A model generated the notes under the pieces. That model was not told where the DNA came from, searched no databases, and worked only from the letters and a program-made list of their open reading frames with translations. This document shows positions 57,101 through 64,000 of a stretch of 64,000 nucleotides of DNA, one piece after another (the stretch's first letter is position 1; every line of letters begins with the position of its first letter). A program made the position numbers and the translations under genes. The stretch covers positions 1,599,001 through 1,663,000 of the forward strand of contig NZ_CP060096.1 of NCBI RefSeq assembly GCF_017357865.1. Direction: 5' to 3'. Source of the DNA: Aceticella autotrophica. Lineage in GTDB: Bacteria; Bacillota; Thermoanaerobacteria; Thermoanaerobacterales; Thermoanaerobacteraceae.

Positions 57101-57864
57101 GTGTTTATAACAGCATCAACAATCGATGTGCCATTTTGCATAAAATAATTATCAATTACCCATTCAATCCCTTTACTGCCAAGCTCGTCATTTTTTGATG
57201 CAGTTAAAAACACAGGAATAACTGCACCACCTTGATTTTCTATCTCTTTTATTAAATCATCCATAAATTCCAAATTTTCTGCATTCCAGTAACTTTGATA
57301 AAAAAGAATTCCTATAATCGGCTTTTTCTCATTTAATTTTTCCTGTATATAAGTTTCGGGTTTAATTTCATCTCCATAATCAGGATGATATATTCCTTCC
57401 CACGGAAGAGGTTTAGGTTCTATAACAGAAAAACAGGTCTTTGAAATCTTATTGGAAATCCAGAGAAAAAGGTTTTCAAAATTTGAAGCACCACCATAAC
57501 TCACATAATGATAAACCTTGAAATATTCTTCTTGATTTAATGTCCCCATTTTAAAAAGTTCCTGATAGTTTTCTCCTGAAGAAGGCAAAATAGCTATTTC
57601 TATTCCCTTTTCCTCAGCTATCTCACAAACCTTATCAACAACAGGTAGAGAATCAGTTCCTCCCATAAGATGAATTAATATCATATCTGAACCCAAGGCT
57701 AAATTCATGAGCTCTTTTTCTTTTTTTGAATCATCTACATCTCTTTTGCTTCTCGCAGCTATATTAACAATGGAACCGCATTTTGAACAAATATTCCTTA
57801 CAGCATTACTGACATTTGATAATTCTGTGTCAATAGCAGTATAAAACAGTATTTTTGTCGCCAT
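54109..57864 (-). CDS. cobN: CobN-family large chelatase subunit
   Basis: A 1251-residue protein of the CobN/BchH family, full length. YHIGKHGSLEWLPGKGNGLS is the strongly conserved family motif; other blocks include MIGIIVWCTSNMRTGGDDVS, DITFRTSGMFRDAM, SDKPGTYGAGVSDLV and WGGYVYTRDTYG. CobN inserts Co2+ into hydrogenobyrinate a,c-diamide with the CobS/CobT ATPases; many anaerobes use a ChlI-ChlD partner instead, and one is encoded at 28-30 kb. The pathway genes that would make its classical substrate are absent here. Confidence 0.95.
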   Translation of the reverse strand: MATKILFYTAIDTELSNVSNAVRNICSKCGSIVNIAARSKRDVDDSKKEKELMNLALGSDMILIHLMGGTDSLPVVDKVCEIAEEKGIEIAILPSSGENYQELFKMGTLNQEEYFKVYHYVSYGGASNFENLFLWISNKISKTCFSVIEPKPLPWEGIYHPDYGDEIKPETYIQEKLNEKKPIIGILFYQSYWNAENLEFMDDLIKEIENQGGAVIPVFLTASKNDELGSKGIEWVIDNYFMQNGTSIVDAVINTLMFSQTVATPTFSRVAGGNFYQRLGKPIIKAILTMTPYSDWKNGLQGFGPLDVVMSMALPEFDGDIITVPIATREELERDPLTGAVLTKYVPIKDRIKKVASLSLNWAKLSYKPNCDKKIAIIFHNYPPRNDRIGCAFGLDSPVSVHKLLTEMKNEGCKVEDIPENGKALMERMLSGLTNERGWLSSEEMNKRAVGKVHNKEYEMWFNNFPLLPQQQLEKSWGKPPGEIFSSGENILIPGILLGNVFIGVQPTRGFLEDPASIYHSPDLPPPHHYLAYYRWIRDIFKADIVYHIGKHGSLEWLPGKGNGLSEECYPDLVLMDLPNVYPYIINNPGEGTQAKRRSHACIIDHLIPVMTRADTYEEMADVEVLIKEYNEAKSMDAGKLPILRTLIWEKVEASKLDSDLKITKEEAEKDWEEFLEKIHSYLYDIKDCLIRDGLHILGQPPEGEPLVEMISALTRLSNGSVPSLRETLAEFLGYDYEELIKNPGFYSPEISSTYAEILDMIDEKSKKLIKAFYEEDFDKNKIKDIITNIFGKETVKLSQVMEFIGEKIVPALNGTTQEIENCIEALGGNFVSPGPSGAPTRGRVDILPTGRNFYSIDPQAMPTRSSWEIGVELANSLLEKHMEETNAYPEMIGIIVWCTSNMRTGGDDVSEALYLMGVKPVWDEKSGRVKDLSVIPLEELGRPRIDITFRTSGMFRDAMLNVMHLLDKAVEMVASLDEPDDMNYVAKHVREEIEEKVSKGIDLNKAKEEALWRIFSDKPGTYGAGVSDLVTSKNWKDEKDLCNVYVTWGGYVYTRDTYGLEAKDVFSSRLASVDATVKNEDTRELDMFDCDDFYSYHGGMVAAVKALKGSLPHSYSGDSSDPDRVKVRTLEEETRHIFRARILNPKWIESMKRHGYKGAGDFSHMVETAFGWDATAEVLDDWLYEELAKKYALDEDMQEWFKEENPWALKNIVENLLEAIERDMWQPSEELKDELREVYLDIEGELEERT

Positions 57865-57879
57865 ATAAAATCCTCCCTT

Positions 57880-58974
57880 TCATCTTTTGCCTGCTCCTTC
57901 TGCTATAACCTCTTCATAAGCTTTTATCATATTCTTCATGAGGTTTTCTTCTTCCTTATTTTCTATCTTTACTCCTTTAACATCAAGAATTTTCTCAATC
58001 TCTTCCAAAATTATAGAAGCTCCCCATATAGCTTCATCATTATTTAGAAGACCCCATTCTATTTGGTCTAATAAATGAATATAAAGGGATGTTAAGGTTA
58101 CAAGATTATTTTCCCTTTCAATAACATGAAGATTATGTATAAACATGGCTTTTTCTGTTTTTTCTTTTCTTTCTTTTTCCACATAAATATCCCAAAGGCT
58201 ATTTTCACTTACACCATATCGTTTAAAACGATTCAATATGCTATGCTGAAACTGAGGAGAAAGACCTGTCTGCTTATATAAAGCCTCCTTTACTGCATCC
58301 TTTACGGCAACGCCGATTAATTCTCCAAGCTTAGAATGTTTACCGGCATTTTTTAATAAAATGGGTGATTCAACATTACATACAATAATAGCGTTGTCTG
58401 TACCTGAACCTGTAGCTATCCCCGTAGAATAATTGCTTCCTGCTATTAGTTCTTGAAGAGCTGCCGTTTTGGCTTCGGTACAGGTTATAAGAGATCTTGC
58501 CATGGTATATTCAGGAAGGTTTGCATCTATTATAAGAATAATATTTATAGTTCCGTTTATTTTACAGATTTCCCCGTCCTTTTCATAATAGGAGGAAGGA
58601 TCTCCTGCCCTTCCTCCATTGACTTCTACCCCTCCCGTTACAATAGCAGTAACTGCAACTCCGTTAAAACTTTTAACTTTTATAGAAACATTTTCCATTG
58701 AAGCTGCTGTGCTCATACCTGCTGTATGTTCTTTATCAAGACCAAGCTCTTCCGCTATTAACATCATATGTTCTTCATAGGTTGGAGCCCTCAAAACACA
58801 TGCCATACCTGCTCCTGATTTCCCATCATGGTTAAAAATAGATGTAAGGTCCTCCCTGAATCCTCCATTTATACATGATGTGCTTAAAACCTTTCTATTA
58901 CCCTTAAATAATACTACAATGCTTTTAGCATAGTTATGAACCTGATCGGAGCATGATGTTTCAAATATCATCAT
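57880..58974 (-). CDS. cbiZ: adenosylcobinamide amidohydrolase CbiZ
   Basis: A 364-residue protein with the CbiZ domain in the first two thirds: AVTAIVTGGVEVNGGRAGDP, AKTAALQELIAGSNYSTGIA and TGSGTDNAIIV are hallmarks. CbiZ cleaves adenosylcobinamide (or some pseudo-cobalamins) to adenosylcobyric acid, so that imported corrinoids can be rebuilt. About 110 extra C-terminal residues (from LYKQTGLSPQ) look helical. It is the first gene after the IS607 insertion, so its distance from the riboswitch promoter has grown by about 2.6 kb. Confidence 0.93.
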   Translation of the reverse strand: MMIFETSCSDQVHNYAKSIVVLFKGNRKVLSTSCINGGFREDLTSIFNHDGKSGAGMACVLRAPTYEEHMMLIAEELGLDKEHTAGMSTAASMENVSIKVKSFNGVAVTAIVTGGVEVNGGRAGDPSSYYEKDGEICKINGTINIILIIDANLPEYTMARSLITCTEAKTAALQELIAGSNYSTGIATGSGTDNAIIVCNVESPILLKNAGKHSKLGELIGVAVKDAVKEALYKQTGLSPQFQHSILNRFKRYGVSENSLWDIYVEKERKEKTEKAMFIHNLHVIERENNLVTLTSLYIHLLDQIEWGLLNNDEAIWGASIILEEIEKILDVKGVKIENKEEENLMKNMIKAYEEVIAEGAGKR

Positions 58975-58991
58975 AATCCATTCCCTGGTTC

Positions 58992-59033
58992 AAAAAAGTT
59001 TACAATACATAACAATAATTAACTTTTGTAAAC
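58992..59033 (-). terminator. terminator-like hairpin just before cbiZ
   Basis: GTTTACAA (59026-59033) and TTGTAAAC (58998-59005) form an 8-bp AT-rich stem with a 20-nt loop, followed by TTTTTTG on the minus strand. It lies next to the right end of the IS607 element. The long loop makes it a weak terminator candidate. Confidence 0.4.
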
Positions 59034-59039
59034 CCGACC

Positions 59040-59277
59040 TCCCCATGACCAGGCTTTACACCTCCTTGATAAATTTTTCTCTGGGGTGACAGGGAGATCT
59101 CAGTCCTGGGAGTCCCACCCGGACGGGAGAACAGCGCTTTACGGGCGCAAAACACGGTCATATGGAAAACCATAAGGGTTTCCGTCTTGCGTTGACCGTT
59201 AAGCGAGACTGTAGTCTGCCTCCCGCAATCTGTTAGATTAGACTTACCGGTTGTTTCCGTACTCCGGCTAAACGGGG
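59040..59277 (-). ncRNA. candidate omega RNA (reRNA) at the IS607 right end
   Basis: The 240 bases after tnpB up to the element's end are G+C-rich and full of short helices, for example GTCCGGG...CCCAGGAC and GGAAACC...GGTTTTCC. TnpB guide RNAs come from exactly this place, with the guide part reading into the flanking DNA (here the region before cbiZ). A 93-codon frame covers it, but I read that as a by-product. Confidence 0.55.
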
Positions 59278-60975
59278 TCACCTACTTGATAAAGCAAGAA
59301 TCTTCAAGTCATGCCAGACGGAATAGAATGATTCTTGTTTAAAACGTGTCAGACCGTTAAAATTAAGAATCTTTCCGTCCAGTTTCTTGAAGAGCTGCTT
59401 CACCTTTCGGGTCATCCCTCTTCCTTCCCCAGGTAAGGAATTTGCCTTTTGATTCAGCTTCTCTTTAAAGACTTGAACTTTCTGTTTTAATTCTTTTGTT
59501 ATATGTTCTTTGTAATTCAGTGCACGACGTGCTATTACCAATGCTGCGGCATGGTGGATAGTTATGCCGTACTTCTTTTTGTACTTCCAGTAACCTATGG
59601 TTGACGTGTGTATCGGCCATACCTGCTTTACACCTACTCCTTCTTTGAAAGCCCTGCGTATGACGGCTTCAACCATCTTCTTAAAAGGGAAATTAGCTGC
59701 CATGCGGTTGAATTTTTTGTTGGTATTCATAGGTTTACCAAATTTCAGATTTTCTAAAGCTATAGGTTTACCCAATGTTTTAGCGATGTCTACCACTATC
59801 TTGGCTAATACTCCGATTAAGTAAGTACGCCGATATCCACAACTGTAAGATAGTTCGGGTATCTTGATGTAAAGAAAACCATTCGGATGTATCTTTACTT
59901 GAAATTCACCGTCAAATTTGTGCAGGGCTTTTGGGTATGATACGTTAAAATTCTTTGCCCAAGGTTTTGGCTGACCGGTATAACTGACATTTGCAAGCGC
60001 TACTCCGTCAGGGTTGGTATCCATGCCTAAATATCCGTAGTCGGGATTAGTCACTAAATTGGGCGATGTTAAGACGAAACTGATATGTGCCCTGTACCTG
60101 TCATCCTTGCCTTTGATCAGTTCTACTGTATAAGGTGCACCAGACAAAAGTAATTCATATACCTTTGAACGGTATTTGTCCGGCAGCCAGAGCCTTCCTT
60201 CTACATGGGGTGCCCTTGTCATTATGGGTCTATCTTTTTTATCCGTACCTTTTTGCTCGGACAGGTGAGAAATGGTTACTGATAAAAAGAATTCTCCGTC
60301 ATGCTCGCTTATCTTGATGTTCGGGTTGCCGCCTTTGGTCTTGTCTCCGCGGGAATATAACCTGTCTTGACGTGCCTTATGCCATTCTTCTATCGGAATC
60401 CTGCCTTTGCAAACTTTCTTCTACAAAGAATGACCACCAAAGACTACTGTTGGTATGGTGCCATTGTCTTGGTGAACCTTTAACTCGTTTAGCTTGTCAG
60501 ATAGTTTTTTCACTCTGGCTTTGCGACCATGTACAGTGCGTTTAAGATTTTTGATTTTTTCTGTATCGTTCTTTTCAACAGCTTTATTTAAGGTTCTTTC
60601 TGCCTGTCTGAGTTTCTTCTTTGCACGGGATAATTTTGTTTTTGTTTCTTCTGTTTCCATTTTTAAAAGCTCTTTTTGTGATTCGATTATGGCTCTACCT
60701 TTCAGTATGGCATCATCACAGTATCGTACGTTTAAGCCAAATACCTGCTGACCTTCTTTTTTTAGTTCTTCACGTGATTTATCTTCTTGCAGCCGGTTGA
60801 ACGCCCAGCGAGTACAAGAGCAGAACAATCTCATCTCGGTATTTAGCGGGTCCTCCATCCCACGGCTCCACTTTTTTGAGCGGAAGGCAGGGTAGGTTTC
60901 CGGGAAAAATTCGCCGCAAACGGTGTTTTTATCACCGTCAGGGCTGTATGAATTATTCTTTTTCCTTTTCTTCAT
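59278..60975 (-). pseudogene. tnpB: tnpB of IS607, interrupted by an in-frame TAG
   Basis: A single reading frame of 565 codons runs from ATG 60975 to the stop at 59278, broken only by TAG at 60421-60423 (codon 185). The sequence on both sides continues naturally (VVFGGHSL*KKVCKGRIP, where relatives read like FGxRKLFKK). The first RuvC Asp is visible in YLGMDTNPDG and the Glu in IALENLKFG; the usual D-x-N-AA third site reads IHHAAALVIARR, with His for Asp, and the zinc-finger cysteines are absent. This is the long, finger-less TnpB variety. It is inactive unless the stop is read through or the N-terminal part is dispensable. Confidence 0.75.
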
Positions 60976-61603
60976 CTGACTTCACCTCCGTTATCAGTTC
61001 CCGGAAACCCTGCCTTATCTTCTTACCTCCTCTGGTGCCATACAGCTTAGCTGAAAAAGAAGTGATTATCGCCAATAAGTCCCTGACCAGCTCGGATTGT
61101 GCGTCTTCTAATTCTTTCTCAGATGTGGCAATTACCTCTACACCACAATAATGCAAATGCCGTTCGATGTATGAATACCCAAATCGTGTCAGTCGGTCGG
61201 GATATTCGATGATAAGCTTCTTGTATTCACCACGTTCAGCCAGCTTGAATACATTTGTCAATCCACGGCGCTTATGATTTAAGCCGCTGGCTACGTCGGT
61301 GAACTCGGCAACAACATGGTAATTTGATTCATTAGCATATTGCCTCAGTCTTTCCAGTTGTCTGTTTAAATTGCCGGCATCTGCCTGCTTTTTGGTGGAT
61401 ACCCGGGCATATAAAACAACGTCTTCCTGCCCAGTGTTTATCTGTCCGGACTGCAATAGCTTATTGAGTTCGTCTATGGAGTATCGGCGCTGACCACTGG
61501 GTAAACGGACAGGCTTGATTAAACCTTGTTTTTCCCAGTTGCGCAGGCTGTTTGGATGGACACCTAACTTCTTTGCTGCTTTGCTTATAGTTAACAATTC
61601 CAT
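60953..61603 (-). CDS. tnpA: IS607-type serine recombinase TnpA
   Basis: A 216-residue transposase. A MerR-like helix-turn-helix (ISKAAKKLGVHPNSLRNWEKQG) precedes a serine-recombinase domain: VVLYARVSTKKQ with the catalytic Ser, LERLRQYA, and IIEYPDRLTRFGYSYIERHL. It catalyses insertion and excision of the element. The frame is complete. The promoter's -10 box ends 7 nt before the ATG and no SD is visible, so translation may start from a nearly leaderless mRNA. Confidence 0.93.
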   Translation of the reverse strand: MELLTISKAAKKLGVHPNSLRNWEKQGLIKPVRLPSGQRRYSIDELNKLLQSGQINTGQEDVVLYARVSTKKQADAGNLNRQLERLRQYANESNYHVVAEFTDVASGLNHKRRGLTNVFKLAERGEYKKLIIEYPDRLTRFGYSYIERHLHYCGVEVIATSEKELEDAQSELVRDLLAIITSFSAKLYGTRGGKKIRQGFRELITEVKSDEEKEKE

Positions 61604-61609
61604 AAAATT

Positions 61610-61638
61610 ATCGTATAATATTTATCATCTTTTGTCAA
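61610..61638 (-). promoter_or_regulatory. promoter of tnpA
   Basis: TTGACA (61633-61638), 17-nt spacer, TACGAT (61610-61615) on the minus strand. The expected transcription start falls at or next to the tnpA ATG at 61603. Confidence 0.65.
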
Positions 61639-61681
61639 GGTTTGTCTGAAATAAGGTAGCTGTTGCGTACCTCCTGTATTT

Positions 61682-62815
61682 TTATTTTTCAGGAAGCTTT
61701 TCAAACTCTTGCAACTTATGTCCGGTAAAATCCTTAGGATGAAATATTGCCGCCAAATCAGCAATAACCTGTTCAGTCTTGTCTAAATCTTGCCAGTACT
61801 GAGGCTGAAGGCACCAAACCTTACCTTCTTTTATAGGCTTTATATCTTTTAAAACAGGAGCTTGCTCAACCAACTTGGAAACTGAGGGCATGTAAACAGT
61901 TGAAGCTGGATAGATTAATATATCTGCATTGTTTGCTCTTGCATAAAACTCTTCTAAAGTCATGGTAACATTACCGGTTTTTGTAGGTTGTACATCTTTG
62001 AAAATATTATCTCCTCCGGCCATATCTATCATTTTTGCAACATATGAACCTCCTGTTGGAACATAAACCATCCCTTTATAGATTTGACCCCATGCTACTT
62101 TTGGTTTGTTTTCTTTTGGAACCTTATCTTTTATTTCATTGATTTTTTTCACAGCATTGTTAAAGAAATCAGACGCCTCTTTATCTTTATCATAAAAAGC
62201 GGCAAGAAACTTTATCCATTCCAGTCTGGCTATTGGGTCGTTCTCAAGCCATTCATTATCAACAGCATAAGGTACTCCGAGTTCTTTCAATTTTTTGGGA
62301 AAATCCTCTGTACCTGCCATACCTGACTGAGTATACAAAAAGACTACGTCTGGAGAAATCTTTGTTATCTCCTCATAGTTTGGTGCCGAATTCTGACCCA
62401 AATATTTAATACTTCCATTTTTCAGTCCTTGTTTTATCTCATCTATATACCACTGTTTTTCCGGTGTTGTAACACCTACCACCGTATTCAGGACACCTAA
62501 AGGACGCAAAAGTGCAGCCTGCGTTGTTGAAGCTGTAATAACCTTTTTAACTGGCGTGTAAATAACCGGTAAATCCTTGTACTTATCAGGAACTTTCTGC
62601 CCACGTAATACAAGAAGCATTTCTCTGCCGTCACCGTCAGTAACTTTTTTTATTCCATCAGATATACTCTCTATCTTGAAACCCTTTGCATATTGAACAT
62701 TTATTTCGGACTTTGCAGCCGTTTTCTCTTGAGTCTTTTCCTGTGTCTTACAGCCAGTTAAAAGCAAGGCAGCTATAAAGCAAAAGATTAAAATATATGA
62801 AATTGTTTTTTTCAT
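61682..62815 (-). CDS. btuF: BtuF-type corrinoid-binding lipoprotein
   Basis: A 377-residue lipoprotein. The signal peptide ends in the lipobox LLLTGC; a Gln/Glu/Thr-rich linker leads into a class III periplasmic-binding fold (VITASTTQAALLRPLGVLN, KISPDVVFLYTQSG, NADILIYPASTV). It delivers the ligand to the BtuC/BtuD importer encoded downstream, from which the IS607 element now separates it. Start ATG 62815 has GAGAGGAG 12 nt before; an upstream in-frame ATG (62872) would put extra charged residues before the signal. Confidence 0.9.
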   Translation of the reverse strand: MKKTISYILIFCFIAALLLTGCKTQEKTQEKTAAKSEINVQYAKGFKIESISDGIKKVTDGDGREMLLVLRGQKVPDKYKDLPVIYTPVKKVITASTTQAALLRPLGVLNTVVGVTTPEKQWYIDEIKQGLKNGSIKYLGQNSAPNYEEITKISPDVVFLYTQSGMAGTEDFPKKLKELGVPYAVDNEWLENDPIARLEWIKFLAAFYDKDKEASDFFNNAVKKINEIKDKVPKENKPKVAWGQIYKGMVYVPTGGSYVAKMIDMAGGDNIFKDVQPTKTGNVTMTLEEFYARANNADILIYPASTVYMPSVSKLVEQAPVLKDIKPIKEGKVWCLQPQYWQDLDKTEQVIADLAAIFHPKDFTGHKLQEFEKLPEK

Positions 62816-62927
62816 TATAATATTAAACTCCTCTCTACACAAATTCAATTTTTTAGTTTTTATAACTATCATACGCCATATTTCAATATTTCAAAATCCT
62901 TCTCCATAAATTTCATAATACATAAAT

Positions 62928-62967
62928 AAGCTCCGATTACAGCCTTTTACAGTCATAACCGGAGCTT
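62928..62967 (-). terminator. hairpin after the cobalamin riboswitch, probable expression platform
   Basis: AAGCTCCG and CGGAGCTT form an 8-bp stem, extended by GGTTATGAC with mostly matching CTGTAATC. ATTTATGTATT follows on the minus strand. The T-tract is broken, so it could be a weak terminator. Confidence 0.5.
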
Positions 62968-63017
62968 TAAAACAGAAATCTCCCTCATATACCGTTCCCT
63001 CCCCTCCGAAGGCCAGT

Positions 63018-63185
63018 TTAGCATTCAGGCAGGTCTCCTGGCTCTGATATCATCCTACTCCCGTTCCTTCCCGGTTTCCCAGTGGAATTAATACGGTTTC
63101 GTCCTTCATTACAGTAGCAGGGGCTGCAGCGGATTTTCACCGCTTTCCCTATTAAGCTTAAAAAGCACCTGATGCTCTTGTTATT
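63018..63185 (-). promoter_or_regulatory. cobalamin (AdoCbl) riboswitch
   Basis: On the minus strand: AGGTGCTTTTTAAGC near the 5' end, AATAGGGAAAGCGGTGAAAA, the B12-box GCTGCAGCCCCTGCTACTGT, then GGGAAGGAACGGGAGTAGGA, GAGCCAGGAGACCTGCCTG. These are the conserved elements of the class. It lies 200 nt upstream of btuF, so cobalamin represses the import/chelatase/exporter operon. Confidence 0.97.
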
Positions 63186-63203
63186 TAATTTTGCCTTTAA
63201 TTA

Positions 63204-63233
63204 ATTTTAAACTATAAATTACGGTGTTGTCAA
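63204..63233 (-). promoter_or_regulatory. promoter of the cobalamin operon
   Basis: TTGACA (63228-63233), 18-nt spacer, TAAAAT (63204-63209) on the minus strand, about 20 nt before the riboswitch and 35 nt after the selB stop. Confidence 0.75.
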
Positions 63234-63268
63234 GTAGTTATCAATTTTGTACCATTAAATTTTTATTC

Positions 63269-64000
63269 TTAATACAGTATCCTTATATCGCCAACTTTCT
63301 TTGTAAGTTTTATAGAATCAAAGTATTCAAGAATACTTACAGCATATTTCCGGCTTGTTTTTAATAAATCTCTATATATTGCAAGCGTTATCTCTTTATT
63401 TTCTTTAAGATAATTTGTCAAAATATCTTTTGCCTTTAAGAAATTATTTTCAGTTAAAAATATTTCTTCATTTATTTTAATAAGTCTACCTTCATTTATC
63501 AAATACTCAAATACAGCAGCAACCTTTTTATAATCCGGAAATTCTGTTGGTTTTGGTACATTATATCCTGCATTTTCATATACCTTCATAATTTCATTTT
63601 TAATAGTTTCCTGTTCAGGTGTTAGAACTATATTATAACCCCATAAGGAAACAAATTGTCCTCTGATTTTTATAATTTTTTCTTCTACCATTAATTCTAC
63701 AATAAATTCGTTTAAACTGCTTTTAAAATCTTTAAAAATCTTTGATTTAAATTCCTCTTTTGGCATGCCTTCTCTTAGAGGATTATTTTTATGGTACTGT
63801 GTTAAAATATTTTTTGCATTTTTACATATTTTATCAAAAGTTTCCTTATGATATAAATATCTAATGCCATTTTTATTAAGTTTAATAATTGACATATTAG
63901 CATTTATAATTTTCTCAAGATTTGAAATCCCGGCCATTCTTTCAATTTCACTAAAAGCGACAGGTAAAATAGAATTAGAAATTTTCTTTTCTATTAAAAA
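63269..64000 (-). CDS. selB: selenocysteine-specific elongation factor SelB, C-terminal part
   Basis: The frame is open to the window edge, so the 5' part lies outside. The visible 244 residues are the C-terminal winged-helix repeats of SelB, with NPLREGMPKEEFKSKIF and the closing DLLKTSRKYAVSILEYFDS, where the RKYA(I/V)-LEYFD motif binds the SECIS hairpin. SelB brings selenocysteinyl-tRNA to in-frame UGA codons, so the organism probably makes selenoproteins. None was identified in this window. Confidence 0.9.
   Translation of the reverse strand, partial: FLIEKKISNSILPVAFSEIERMAGISNLEKIINANMSIIKLNKNGIRYLYHKETFDKICKNAKNILTQYHKNNPLREGMPKEEFKSKIFKDFKSSLNEFIVELMVEEKIIKIRGQFVSLWGYNIVLTPEQETIKNEIMKVYENAGYNVPKPTEFPDYKKVAAVFEYLINEGRLIKINEEIFLTENNFLKAKDILTNYLKENKEITLAIYRDLLKTSRKYAVSILEYFDSIKLTKKVGDIRILY

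Larger units (their letters stand above)
59034..61672 (-). mobile_element. IS607-family insertion sequence
   Basis: A serine recombinase (tnpA) and a tnpB overlap by 23 nt, the IS607 arrangement. The element splits the cobalamin operon between btuF and cbiZ and is richer in G+C than the flanks, a sign of recent arrival. Both predicted ends carry the short shared stretch ACCTCC (59037-59042 and 61668-61673 on the plus strand), fitting site-specific insertion without long target duplication. The exact ends are estimates. Confidence 0.8.

Noticed and set aside
59000-59281. 93-codon frame after tnpB on the minus strand
   Set aside because: It lies over the G+C-rich structured right end of the IS607 element, where the guide RNA is expected, runs past the element into flanking DNA, and has no family or good SD.
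60421-60423. TAG in tnpB read as pyrrolysine
   Set aside because: No pyl genes are in the window, the transposase needs no such residue, and other genes here use ordinary stops; a point mutation is simpler.
44745-63190. One single operon from the riboswitch to the alcohol dehydrogenase
   Set aside because: A 110-base gap with a promoter-like sequence before hydE suggests that hydE and the two genes after it form a separate unit.
63269-64000. The visible 222-residue frame as a complete gene
   Set aside because: The frame stays open to the window edge and the sequence matches only the C-terminal part of SelB.

Overview
The window is AT-rich DNA from an anaerobic, endospore-forming, Gram-positive bacterium of the class Clostridia, probably a Thermoanaerobacterales-like lineage. 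This is inferred from gene content: a GerAB germination permease, YqfC/YqfD sporulation proteins, HydE- and HydG-type radical SAM proteins, type III glutamine synthetase, GlyQS-type glycyl-tRNA synthetase, a 2-hydroxyacyl-CoA dehydratase activator, SelB, and a tmRNA tag ANDNLAYAA. Most genes lie on the minus strand. Both window edges cut genes: a Na/Pi-cotransporter family gene at the left and selB at the right.

Layout. 0-9 kb: transporter fragment, orphan gerAB, a stand-alone dihydropteroate-synthase-type N-terminal domain, yjbQ, two methyltransferases, a WYL regulator, a dehydratase activator and a short FtsH. 9-16.5 kb: membrane and envelope genes, a two-gene membrane-anchored Cas4-like nuclease, and a nucleotidyltransferase fused to a degenerate phosphomannomutase. 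16.5-24.5 kb: ion-transport block (H+ P-type ATPase, UppP, DUF1646 with a structured leader, MgtA behind an M-box). 24.5-33 kb: thiC with a TPP riboswitch, a HydG-like gene behind an unidentified leader RNA with its own terminator, a ChlI-ChlD fusion, glnN, tRNA-Ala. 33-45 kb: housekeeping run ssrA, smpB, rnr, glyQS, DUF4342, recO, yqzL, deoC, era, dgkA-PAP2, ybeY, phoH, yqfD, yqfC. 45-48.3 kb: hydE, amidohydrolase and alcohol dehydrogenase. 48.4-63.2 kb: a cobalamin-riboswitch operon.

The cobalamin-riboswitch operon runs btuF, [IS607 element], cbiZ, cobN, cbiK, btuC, btuD, an ABC-2 exporter pair, and a radical SAM protein with a truncated SPASM-like domain. It joins corrinoid import, cobinamide remodelling, two different tetrapyrrole chelatases, an exporter and a radical SAM enzyme under one riboswitch. 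The likely AAA/VWA partner of CobN (ChlI-ChlD fusion) lies 25 kb away. Two gene junctions inside the operon share an SD-hairpin-ATG arrangement in which a hairpin separates a strong Shine-Dalgarno sequence from its start codon.

The strongest candidates for something not yet described are: (1) the radical SAM/exporter/chelatase operon; (2) the HydG-like gene that has lost one cysteine of the auxiliary-cluster motif, with an unidentified leader RNA and an overlapping unknown gene; (3) the two-gene membrane-tethered Cas4-like nuclease; (4) the paired SD-hairpin-ATG junctions. All functional statements rest on reading motifs by eye; no database search was run.
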